Of a stretch of DNA of 64,000 nucleotides, positions 1-6,871 are shown piece after piece; the first letter of the stretch is position 1, and each line of letters begins with the position of its first letter. Source of the stretch: Nocardiopsis sp. N85 (GTDB taxonomy: Bacteria > Actinomycetota > Actinomycetes > Streptosporangiales > Streptosporangiaceae); contig NZ_JARBUT010000006.1 in the NCBI RefSeq assembly GCF_028882275.1, forward strand, positions 124,001 through 188,000, in the 5' to 3' direction. The notes below the pieces were generated by a model. The model did no database searches. It saw nothing but the letters and a program-made list of their open reading frames with translations, and was not told where the DNA came from. The translations under genes were made by a program, and so were the position numbers.

Positions 1-42
1 GGGGTCGAGTCGCTGCGCCGCAGCATCCTCGACGCGCCGTGA
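1..42 (+). CDS. C-terminal end of an unidentified protein (cut by window edge)
   Basis: The first frame reads GVESLRRSILDAP and then TGA at 40-42. The residues look like a normal actinobacterial C-terminus, but 13 residues are too few to name a family. The next gene is convergent, on the other strand, ending at 99. This may be a chance open frame. Confidence 0.35.
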   Translation, partial: GVESLRRSILDAP

Positions 43-98
43 CAGAGCGTGGCGGCTTCACAGAGATCGGATCAGAGCCGTATCTCTACCGTCCGCCG

Positions 99-1079
99 TC
101 ACAAGCCGTTCCTGAGACGGGATCGAGCCCGGTCGCCCTGGTCCTCGTGCGGCTCCAGCGGTGTCCTTGCCGGGCCGGTCTTGCGGGTCCGGAACCACAC
201 GACCGCCGCCGTGCCGACGAAGACGACGGTCGACGTGATCAGCAGAACGCCGTCCAAGCCGCCGGCAGAACGATCGAACCTGACCGAGATATCGGCGTTC
301 AGGGCGATCCAGAAAATGAAGGTGAGCGTGTTGAGGACCGAGTGGAGGACAGCCGCGATCTCGATCCCGCCGGTTCGCCAGGTGACGTAACCCGTGACGA
401 TGGAGAAGAGAAGATAGAACACGTTCCACCACGGGTCGCTCGCGGTGTGGATGACGCTGAACAGGGCGGCCGACACACCGATACCCAGGATCAGCGAGGT
501 CCACCGACCGCGCCCCCAGCCGGCCGCGACACGGAAGACGAGCCCGCGCAACCCGTACTCCTCGCCCGTCGCCTGCAAGGGGACGAGAAGAACGGTCACG
601 ACGAGCATCCAGATGACGTCCTCACGCCGCCACACGGCGGTCACACCGGGGGACACGAACTCGAAGACGGCGAGCGCGACCAGGAGGGCGGGAGTGATCG
701 TCAACAGCGCTCGGGCGAACAGGTCGAAGCGGAAGCTCGACACGACCGAGCTCAGAGTAGCGCCGCGCACCCCGTACAGCCGGCGCTGGAGGAACATGCT
801 CCACGGAATGACCAGGGCGACGGCGATCAGACCGAGGGCATGGGCCAGCGGGGTGAGGACCAGGCGCTCGTCACTCGGAACGCCCGGCCACAGGATGCCG
901 TCGATCCATGCGCCCACCATCTGGAACGCGATGATGGCGCCGAACATGCCCCCGAGGAGCAGGACGATGGCGAGGATGCCGCGGCCGATGCGGCGTTCCT
1001 CCCCCGCCAGCACCCGGTGGTACTCGACCCCCGGCGGGACGGGCTTCGGATCTCGGTGTTCACGTGTCTTCGCGGTCAT
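99..1079 (-). CDS. CPBP-family intramembrane metalloprotease (CAAX protease-like)
   Basis: A 326-residue polytopic membrane protein of the CPBP/Abi family, which cleaves or modifies proteins within the membrane using a glutamate/histidine-bound metal. All three family motifs are visible: EEYGLRG (about residues 173-179, EExxxR), FSVIH (about 207-211, FxxxH) and HSVLN (about 246-250, HxxxN). Hydrophobic segments lie throughout, with a charged C-terminal tail. I chose the ATG at 1079 because AAGGAG lies 8 bases upstream; a GTG two codons earlier would be too close to that site. In bacteria these proteins are linked to bacteriocin self-immunity or membrane signalling; nothing nearby identifies the substrate. 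A TetR helix-turn-helix remnant lies just upstream on the other strand. Confidence 0.88.
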   Translation of the reverse strand: MTAKTREHRDPKPVPPGVEYHRVLAGEERRIGRGILAIVLLLGGMFGAIIAFQMVGAWIDGILWPGVPSDERLVLTPLAHALGLIAVALVIPWSMFLQRRLYGVRGATLSSVVSSFRFDLFARALLTITPALLVALAVFEFVSPGVTAVWRREDVIWMLVVTVLLVPLQATGEEYGLRGLVFRVAAGWGRGRWTSLILGIGVSAALFSVIHTASDPWWNVFYLLFSIVTGYVTWRTGGIEIAAVLHSVLNTLTFIFWIALNADISVRFDRSAGGLDGVLLITSTVVFVGTAAVVWFRTRKTGPARTPLEPHEDQGDRARSRLRNGL

Positions 1080-1156
1080 GGCCACGTCTCCTTCATCGAT
1101 CGTTCACGGATCAGGCCGAACAGAGGTGGGCGTCCCCGTGGGGGCGGGAGTGAGCG

Positions 1157-1222
1157 GTGGCGGCGCGGGCAGGTGTGAGCACGGGTTCGCTCCGGTTTCA
1201 CTTCGCCACCCGGCGCGCGCCG
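1157..1222 (+). pseudogene. TetR-family DNA-binding domain remnant
   Basis: From the GTG at 1157 the frame reads VAARAGVSTGSLRFHF, which matches the helix-turn-helix core of TetR regulators (AGVSTGxLYFHF). A TGA lies directly upstream in the same frame, and the following residues do not continue a TetR fold. I read this as a fragment of a deleted regulator that may once have controlled the divergent CPBP gene. Confidence 0.55.
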
Positions 1223-1335
1223 CCCACCGGTGATCCACCCCTGGGCGCCGAGACCCGGACGCTCTACTTCGCCGCCGACTCGGTGCTCACGCAGGAGCCC
1301 TCGAACGCAGCACCCGAGGACCGGTGGAACCCGCC

Positions 1336-1372
1336 GCCGCACCCCGGCACGGCTTCTTCCCGGGGGTGCGGC
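1336..1372. terminator. Stem-loop downstream of the isochorismatase-like gene
   Basis: GCCGCACCCC (1336-1345) pairs with GGGGTGCGGC (1363-1372), a 10-bp G+C-rich stem lying 13 bases past the stop codon of the minus-strand gene ending at 1385. There is no U-tract, as is common in actinomycetes. Confidence 0.55.
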
Positions 1373-1384
1373 ACCGACGCCGGG

Positions 1385-2029
1385 TCAGGAGCGGGTGGCC
1401 AGCAACTGCATCTCCCAGGCGAAGGCGACGCCGCTGGCACCGCCGTGCTGCACCAGGATCTCGGCTTGGCCCGACGCGGTCTCCTCGCGGGCCCAGTCGC
1501 GCTGCCACTCGGCGACCACGGCCAGCCAGTTGAGCGGCGTCACGTCGGCCTCGATCATCCGCCGCACGGCCATCTCGTGCGCCTCCAACGACACCCCGCC
1601 CGAAGCGTCGGTGACGGCGTAGACGTCGTGGTCCTCGCCCGCCGCCTGGATCGCCGGCATGGCCACACAGATCTCCGTCCAGAGTCCGGCCATGATCACC
1701 TTCTTGCGGCCGGTCGCCCTGACGGCTTCGACGACCCGTGCGTCCTCCCAGGTGTTGATGAGCGTGCGGTCGATCGGCTTCTGCTCCGGGAACACGTCCT
1801 GGATCCCCTGGACGAGGTGGCCGCCACGGTCCGCGAGCACGGTCGTCAGGATGGTCGGGACGTCGAACAGCTTGGCGGCCTTGGCCAGGCCGACCGCGTT
1901 GTTGAGAACGACGGACGGCTCATGGCTGTGCAGGTTGGCGACCTGGAACGGCTGGTGGTCGATGAGGAGGAGGACGCTCTCCTCCGGCGTCAGCAGGGCG
2001 TCGAGTCCGTTCTTGGCCTTGGTGCTCAT
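1385..2029 (-). CDS. Isochorismatase-like cysteine hydrolase (YcaC type)
   Basis: A 214-residue member of the isochorismatase-like superfamily, cytosolic enzymes that hydrolyse amides or vinyl ethers through an Asp-Lys-Cys triad. Asp24 lies in LLLIDHQPFQ and the nucleophile Cys121 in GLWTEICVAMPA, followed by VYAVTDASGG; this matches the YcaC subgroup, whose true substrate is unsettled. Lys84 is a possible middle triad residue. The start is the ATG at 2029, preceded by GAGAGG; an upstream in-frame start at 2086 has no better site. It is divergent from the DUF5996 gene, with four GWTGA-N4-TCAWC operators between them, so both are probably controlled by the MarR regulator encoded at 17995-18462. 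Confidence 0.88.
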   Translation of the reverse strand: MSTKAKNGLDALLTPEESVLLLIDHQPFQVANLHSHEPSVVLNNAVGLAKAAKLFDVPTILTTVLADRGGHLVQGIQDVFPEQKPIDRTLINTWEDARVVEAVRATGRKKVIMAGLWTEICVAMPAIQAAGEDHDVYAVTDASGGVSLEAHEMAVRRMIEADVTPLNWLAVVAEWQRDWAREETASGQAEILVQHGGASGVAFAWEMQLLATRS

Positions 2030-2089
2030 GGCGGTACCTCTCGGGGGTCTCGTGTTCCGGGGCCCGGACGGCGGGTGGCCGCCCAAGTA

Positions 2090-2103
2090 GATGACACATC
2101 ATC
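2090..2103. promoter_or_regulatory. Operator copy 1 of GWTGA-N4-TCAWC
   Basis: GATGACACATCATC, a perfect 5-4-5 inverted repeat, lies 61 bases upstream of the isochorismatase-like start. It is one of nine matching sites in this window. Confidence 0.7.
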
Positions 2104-2119
2104 CAAATTAGCATTTTTC

Positions 2120-2133
2120 GATGACGTGTCAAC
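2120..2133. promoter_or_regulatory. Operator copy 2 of GWTGA-N4-TCAWC
   Basis: GATGACGTGTCAAC lies 16 bases beyond copy 1, with centres 30 bp apart (about three helical turns), in the same divergent promoter region. Confidence 0.65.
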
Positions 2134-2187
2134 AAAATACGAGCATGGGTCCCGAACCGCCAGGCCGCGGACAGGGCTCGCCAGAAA

Positions 2188-2201
2188 GTTGACTTATCAT
2201 C
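2188..2201. promoter_or_regulatory. Operator copy 3 of GWTGA-N4-TCAWC
   Basis: GTTGACTTATCATC lies in the divergent promoter region, on the side nearer the DUF5996 gene. Confidence 0.68.
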
Positions 2202-2210
2202 TACAGTTCG

Positions 2211-2224
2211 GATGACACATCACT
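2211..2224. promoter_or_regulatory. Operator copy 4 (one half-site imperfect)
   Basis: GATGACACATCACT keeps the first half-site and TCA of the second. It lies 23 bases from copy 3, centre to centre. Confidence 0.5.
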
Positions 2225-2328
2225 CACCACCGAGATCCGCGCCGAGCCGGGAGAGCCGGGGACGCAAGGCTCCACCGGTAGGACACGACCCCCGCCCCAG
2301 GTGGCGCGGCGAAGGAAGCGAGAACCAG

Positions 2329-3288
2329 ATGAGCGACCCGTCAACGACGGACTGGCCGAGCCTGCGGGTCTCGGACTGGACGGACACCCGCGACACCCTG
2401 CACATGTGGACCCAGATCGTGGGCAAGATCCGCATGGCCCACGCCCCGCTGGTCAACCACTGGTGGCAGGTACCGCTCTATGTCAGCCCGCGCGGACTGA
2501 CGACCTCCACCGTCCCCTACCGCTCGGGGGCCTTCGAGATCGAGTTCGACTTCGTCGGCCACCGGCTCGACATCCGCAGCAGCGACGGCGGAGCAGAGGG
2601 CTTCCCGCTACGTCCCATGACCGTCGCCGCGTTCTACTCGCAGGTCCTGGACCTGCTCGACCGACTCGGGATCGACGCGCCGATCCGGCCGGTCCCCAAC
2701 GAGGTCGACCCGGCGATCCCCTTCGCGCAGGACCACGAGCACGCCTCCTACGACGCCGAGGCGGCCACCCTGTTCTGGCGCCAGCTCTTGCAGGCCAACC
2801 GGGTGGTCGGCGAGTTCCGCTCGCACTTCGTCGGCAAGGTCAGCCCGGTGCACTTCTTCTGGGGCGGCATGGACCTGGCCTGCACCCGCTTCTCCGGCCG
2901 ACCGGCCCCCGAACACCCGGGGGGTGTCCCCAACTGCGGGGACTGGGTCATGGTCGAAGGCTACTCCCGGGAACTGTCCAGCTGCGGCTTCTGGCCCGGC
3001 GGCGGCGAGGAGGGCGCCTTCTACTCCTACGCCTACCCCGCACCCGACGGGTTCGCCGAGCAGTCGCCCGGCCCCGAGGGCGCGTACTACAGCACCGAGT
3101 TCCAGCAGTTCCTGTTCCCCTACGAGGCCGCCCGCACCGCACCCGACCCCGACCGCGCCGTGGCCGAGTTCCTGCACAGCACCTACGAGGCCGCGGCGAA
3201 CCTCGGGCACTGGGACCGCCCCGCTCTGGAGGACGACCCCCGACGATGGCACACGACTCCCGCCACCCCGGGGAACGACGGAGCCTGA
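2329..3288 (+). CDS. DUF5996 family protein
   Basis: A 319-residue protein of the DUF5996 family, conserved in actinobacteria and proteobacteria and of unknown biochemical function. Family features are visible: MAHAPLVNHWWQVPLYVSPRGL near the N-terminus, then the TFFWGGMDLACTRFSGR-like stretch (here HFFWGGMDLACTRFSGR), and the acidic GFWPGGGEEGAFYSYAYP segment near the C-terminus. No signal peptide or membrane segment is seen. I chose the ATG at 2329 because GAAGGA precedes it and family similarity begins there; an in-frame ATG at 2212 would overlap operator copy 4. It is probably co-regulated with the divergent cysteine hydrolase and with the luciferase-like operon downstream, which begins after another copy of the same operator. 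Confidence 0.85.
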   Translation: MSDPSTTDWPSLRVSDWTDTRDTLHMWTQIVGKIRMAHAPLVNHWWQVPLYVSPRGLTTSTVPYRSGAFEIEFDFVGHRLDIRSSDGGAEGFPLRPMTVAAFYSQVLDLLDRLGIDAPIRPVPNEVDPAIPFAQDHEHASYDAEAATLFWRQLLQANRVVGEFRSHFVGKVSPVHFFWGGMDLACTRFSGRPAPEHPGGVPNCGDWVMVEGYSRELSSCGFWPGGGEEGAFYSYAYPAPDGFAEQSPGPEGAYYSTEFQQFLFPYEAARTAPDPDRAVAEFLHSTYEAAANLGHWDRPALEDDPRRWHTTPATPGNDGA

Positions 3289-3353
3289 CCGGACGGCGGG
3301 CGGGGGGAAGCACGAACCTCGCCGGTACGGCAGCGGAACCTCCGAAGACCACA

Positions 3354-3367
3354 GTTGATTTATCAAC
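3354..3367. promoter_or_regulatory. Operator copy 5, perfect GTTGA-N4-TCAAC
   Basis: GTTGATTTATCAAC is a perfect 5-4-5 palindrome lying 91 bases upstream of the LLM oxidoreductase start, so it probably controls the four-gene operon 3459-6492. Confidence 0.72.
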
Positions 3368-3458
3368 CGAACGTCACGAGGTCGCGACCAGGGACGACCT
3401 GGCCCGGCCTCTCGTCCACCACGCAAGTCGACACGGCAACCACATGGAGGCGGGTGCG

Positions 3459-4565
3459 ATGCAGTTCGGGATCTTCACCGTCGGTGACGTGACACAGGAC
3501 CCCACCACCGGCCGGACACCGACCGAGCACGAGCGGATCAAGGCGATGGTCGCCATCGCGCAGAAGACCGAGGAGGTCGGGCTGGACGTGTTCGCCACCG
3601 GTGAGCACCACAACCGACCCTTCGTGCCCTCGTCCCCGACCACCATGCTCGGCTGGATCGCGGCGCGCACCGAGCGGATCATCCTGTCCACGTCCACCAC
3701 CCTGATCACCACCAACGACCCGGTGAAGATCGCGGAGGACTACGCGATGCTCCAGCACCTGGCCGATGGGCGCGTGGACCTGATGATGGGCCGCGGCAAC
3801 ACCGGCCCGGTCTACCCCTGGTTCGGCAAGGACATCCGCCAGGGCATCCCGCTGGCGCTGGAGAACTACGCCCTCCTGCACAGGCTCTGGCGCGAGGACG
3901 TCGTCGACTGGGAGGGCAGGTTCCGCACCCCGCTACAGGGGTTCACCTCCACGCCCCGCCCGCTCGACGGCGTTCCACCGTTCGTCTGGCACGGCTCCAT
4001 CCGCTCGCCGGAGATCGCCGAACAGGCGGCCTACTACGGAGACGGCTTCTTCGCCAACAACATCTTCTGGCCCAAGCGGCACTTCCAGAAGCTGATCGGC
4101 CTCTACCGCAGGCGCTTCGCCCACTACGGCCACGGCACCGCCGAGGAGGCCGTCGTCGGCGTCGGTGGCCATATCTTCATGCGGGCCAACTCCCAGGACG
4201 CCGTGCGGGAGTTCCGCCCCCACTTCGACCGCTCCCCTCTGATGGGCGGCGGGCCGTCGCTGGAGCAGTACATGGAGGAGACCCCGCTGACCGTCGGCAG
4301 CCCGCAGCAGGTCATCGACAAGACCCTCACCTTCCGCGAGAACTTCGGCGACTACCAGCGCCAGCTGTTCAACGTCGACGGTGTCGGGGTCCCGCTGAAG
4401 ACCGTGCTGGAACAGCTCGACCTCCTCGGCGAGGAGGTCCTGCCGACCCTGAGGAAGGAATTCGCCAGGAACCGGCCGGAGCACGTGCCCGACGCCCCCA
4501 CGCACGCCTCGTTGCTCGCCGCTCACGCATCAGGCCGTGCCCGTGAATCAGGAGCACCGCGATGA
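3459..4565 (+). CDS. LLM-class flavin-dependent oxidoreductase
   Basis: A 368-residue TIM-barrel enzyme of the luciferase-like monooxygenase superfamily, which uses reduced FMN (or F420) to oxidise small organic compounds. Visible marks are QFGIFTVGD at the start, VFATGEHHNRPFVPSSP, the DLMMGRGNTGPVYPWFG phosphate-site region and VWHGSIRSPEIAEQAAYYGDGFF. The ATG at 3459 has GGAGG 8 bases upstream; another in-frame ATG at 3444 overlaps that site and is less likely. Its TGA overlaps the ATG of the pirin gene (ATGA), so translation is probably coupled. It is the first gene of an operon with pirin, GNAT and AhpD-like genes, which together suggest detoxification of quinones or electrophiles. The substrate is unknown. 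Confidence 0.88.
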   Translation: MQFGIFTVGDVTQDPTTGRTPTEHERIKAMVAIAQKTEEVGLDVFATGEHHNRPFVPSSPTTMLGWIAARTERIILSTSTTLITTNDPVKIAEDYAMLQHLADGRVDLMMGRGNTGPVYPWFGKDIRQGIPLALENYALLHRLWREDVVDWEGRFRTPLQGFTSTPRPLDGVPPFVWHGSIRSPEIAEQAAYYGDGFFANNIFWPKRHFQKLIGLYRRRFAHYGHGTAEEAVVGVGGHIFMRANSQDAVREFRPHFDRSPLMGGGPSLEQYMEETPLTVGSPQQVIDKTLTFRENFGDYQRQLFNVDGVGVPLKTVLEQLDLLGEEVLPTLRKEFARNRPEHVPDAPTHASLLAAHASGRARESGAPR

Positions 4566-5614
4566 CCAACACAGAGACCCGTCCGGACGTCTTCGTGTGC
4601 GGCGAGGGAGGCCTCCCCGGCCCCTTGGCCGCGCGTGAGGGCGGCGCTCCGGTCGAGATCATCACCGCCCGCACCGTCCCCCTGGGCGGGCCGCGCGCGA
4701 TCAACGTGCGCCGTACCCTGCCGCAGCGGCAGCGCTCGCTGATCGGCGCGTGGTGCTTCGTCGACCACTTCGGCCCGCACGAGGTGGCGGACACCGGCGG
4801 AATGGACGTGGCCCCGCACCCGCACACGGGGCTACAGACCGTCAGCTGGCTGTTCGACGGCGTCATCTCGCACAACGACTCCGGCGGGAACGCCGCCACC
4901 ATCCGGCCCGGGCAGATGAACCTGATGACGGCGGGCTCGGGCATCTGCCACTCCGAGACCTCCACCCCGGAGGCGGTCCGCATCCACGGTGTGCAGCTCT
5001 GGGTCGCCCTGCCCGACGAGGTCCGGCACCGCCCGGAGCGCGGGTTCGAGCACTACGTCCCCGAGCCCGTCGAGTTCGACGCGGGCACCGCGCTCGTGTT
5101 CCTCGGCTCCCTGCTCGGTTCCAGGTCGCCGGTGAGCATGTACACACCGTTGGTGGGGGCCGAGATCAGGCTGCGTCCCGGCGGGGTCCTCGACCTTCCC
5201 GTCGATCCGGGGTTCGAGCACGGCCTGCTGGTGGACACCGGTGAGGACGTCAGGCTCGAAGGCGTGCACGTGCCCAAGGACGCCGTGGGCTACACCGGGG
5301 TCGGTGCCGAAACCCTACGCATGGCCAACGAAGGGGACCGACCGGCCAGGCTCGTCCTCCTGGGCGGCACCCCCTTCGGCGAGGAGGTCCTCATGTGGTG
5401 GAACTTCGTGGGCCGCACGACGGAGGAGATCACGCGCTACCGCGAGGAATGGCAGAACCACGGCGAGCGGTTCGGGCGGGTGGAGGGGTACGTGGGGCAC
5501 GGCGGTCCGGGCCGCAACCGTGAGGGTATGTCGAGGATTCCAGCCCCGGAGCTGCCGCCGGTGCGGATGCGCCCCAGGAAGAACCCGCCGCCCCACGCAC
5601 AGTTCAACGGCTGA
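4562..5614 (+). CDS. Pirin family protein
   Basis: A 350-residue cupin of the pirin family. Bacterial pirins can act as quercetin 2,3-dioxygenases or bind regulatory partners through one metal ion. The metal ligands are present: His86 and His88 in APHPHTGLQTV, and His130 and Glu132 in GICHSET. The N-terminal cupin is followed by a second cupin-like half (about residues 180-290) and a longer C-terminal tail (about 290-350) rich in Arg, Gly and Pro. It starts within the stop of the LLM oxidoreductase and is followed after 27 bases by a GNAT gene. The context suggests oxidative or electrophile stress; quercetinase activity is only one possibility. Confidence 0.9.
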   Translation: MTNTETRPDVFVCGEGGLPGPLAAREGGAPVEIITARTVPLGGPRAINVRRTLPQRQRSLIGAWCFVDHFGPHEVADTGGMDVAPHPHTGLQTVSWLFDGVISHNDSGGNAATIRPGQMNLMTAGSGICHSETSTPEAVRIHGVQLWVALPDEVRHRPERGFEHYVPEPVEFDAGTALVFLGSLLGSRSPVSMYTPLVGAEIRLRPGGVLDLPVDPGFEHGLLVDTGEDVRLEGVHVPKDAVGYTGVGAETLRMANEGDRPARLVLLGGTPFGEEVLMWWNFVGRTTEEITRYREEWQNHGERFGRVEGYVGHGGPGRNREGMSRIPAPELPPVRMRPRKNPPPHAQFNG

Positions 5615-5641
5615 TCGACAGAAGCAGAAGAGGAATCCGTC

Positions 5642-6040
5642 ATGACCGAACAGCGAACGGACAAGACCGGTGCTCCGGTGTCCATAGCGCTCGACCAGAA
5701 CCGCGCCATCAGCGCCTACACCGTGAGCGTGGACGGGGGAACCCTCGCCGGACGCGCGGACTTCGTCGACCCGCCGCGGGCCGCCGACGAGCGCGTCTTC
5801 TTCCACACCGAGGTCGATGCGGAGTTCGGCGGCCGGGGCTTGGCCGGGCTGCTCGTCCGCGAGGCCCTGGCCGACAGCATCCGCAGGAACCTCACCGTCG
5901 TGCCCGTGTGCCCGCTGTTCGCCAGGCACCTGAAGGAGCACGGCGACGAGTACGAGGCCGAGGGCGGGCGGTTCCGCCGCCCCGTACCGGCCGACCTCGC
6001 GCTGGTCAAGGAGACGGTCCAGAACACGGGTGACGCGTGA
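5642..6040 (+). CDS. GNAT N-acetyltransferase (YjdJ-like)
   Basis: A 132-residue member of the small GCN5-related N-acetyltransferase group typified by YjdJ. The acetyl-CoA binding region is seen in VFFHTEVDAEFGGRGLAGLLV, followed by VPVCPLFARHLKEHGDEY, the group's characteristic ending. The ATG at 5642 follows AGAGGAATCCGTC. The stop overlaps the GTG start of the AhpD-like gene. A second protein of this group is encoded at 13556-13864; both lie behind copies of the same operator. The acetyl acceptor is unknown. Confidence 0.85.
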   Translation: MTEQRTDKTGAPVSIALDQNRAISAYTVSVDGGTLAGRADFVDPPRAADERVFFHTEVDAEFGGRGLAGLLVREALADSIRRNLTVVPVCPLFARHLKEHGDEYEAEGGRFRRPVPADLALVKETVQNTGDA

Positions 6041-6492
6041 ACGCGGAGCGCCCCTTCATCGACAAGGAACACCCCCGGGTCTACGGGGCGATGCTCAAGG
6101 CGGCCAAGGCCTCCCGAACCGCGTCGCACGAGGCCGGTCTGGGCGACGACCTCATCGAGATCGTCAACATCCGGGTGTCCCAGATCAACGGTTGCTCAAC
6201 CTGCCTGAGCATCCATTTTCCCAAGGCCCGCAAGGCCGGGGTGGAGCAGAGCACCCTGGACGTGCTGCCGGCATGGCGCGAGACGAAGCTGTTCACGGAT
6301 CAGCAGAGGGCCGCGCTCGAACTGGCGGAGTCTCTGACCGTGATCGACCCGACCCTCGACAGGCAGGCCGTCAACGCCCGTGCGGCCGCCCACCTGACCA
6401 CCGCCCAGATCTCCGCGGTGGAGTGGACGACCACCCTGATCAACGCCTTCAACCGCATCTCGATCGCGAGCGGACATCCGGTGATCGGGTAG
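6037..6492 (+). CDS. Carboxymuconolactone decarboxylase/AhpD-like protein
   Basis: A 151-residue all-helical protein of the CMD/AhpD family. The AhpD peroxidase signature is intact: QINGCSTCLSIH gives Cys53, Cys56 and His60, so thiol-dependent hydroperoxidase activity is more likely than decarboxylation. It begins with a GTG that overlaps the GNAT stop (GTGA), and is the last gene of the operator-controlled operon that starts at 3459. Its job is probably removal of peroxides formed by, or along with, the LLM oxidoreductase. A luciferase-like remnant follows. Confidence 0.87.
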   Translation: MNAERPFIDKEHPRVYGAMLKAAKASRTASHEAGLGDDLIEIVNIRVSQINGCSTCLSIHFPKARKAGVEQSTLDVLPAWRETKLFTDQQRAALELAESLTVIDPTLDRQAVNARAAAHLTTAQISAVEWTTTLINAFNRISIASGHPVIG

Positions 6493-6682
6493 AGAAGAGT
6501 CCGGACGGGCGGGAGTAGGTGGGACGGGTCGGTGGTTCCCACTGTCGTGGCGGTCCGCGGCACGGACGGATCGCGACGGCGGTGGGACGGCCGCACCGCG
6601 TGGACGGGGTCGGGAACTGATGCGTGTTCCCCTGCTCGACCGCTCACGGACGCGCGACGTCGGCGGGTTCCGCGCGCAGCGC

Positions 6683-6853
6683 CCGGTCGAGGAGGTGCGC
6701 CGGCTGCTCGACGGAACGACCCGGGAGAGGAGGCTCGAAGCGGTGGACGACCGGGTGGCCGGTGCGGTCTTCGGCACCCCGGGGCAGGTGGAGAGCTCGC
6801 TCACCGGGCTCGTCGAGCGCACCGGCGCCTCGGAGGTTCTCGCGAACGTCTGC
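6683..6853 (+). pseudogene. C-terminal remnant of an LLM-class oxidoreductase
   Basis: The frame reads PVEEVRRLLDGTTRER and then VFGTPGQVESSLTGLVERTG and ASEVLANVC. This is the usual end of LLM oxidoreductases (GTPExVxxxLxxLxExTGADELM). There is no barrel domain before it and no family start, so this is a decayed gene lying between the operon and the convergent esterase. Confidence 0.6.
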
Positions 6854-6871
6854 TCCTGGGGGGTCGGTCTC

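Noticed and set aside
2301-4565. A 754-residue frame fusing Arg-rich sequence to the LLM oxidoreductase
   Set aside because: The first 386 residues are the shadow of the DUF5996 gene in another frame. The operator and ribosome site place the true start at 3459.
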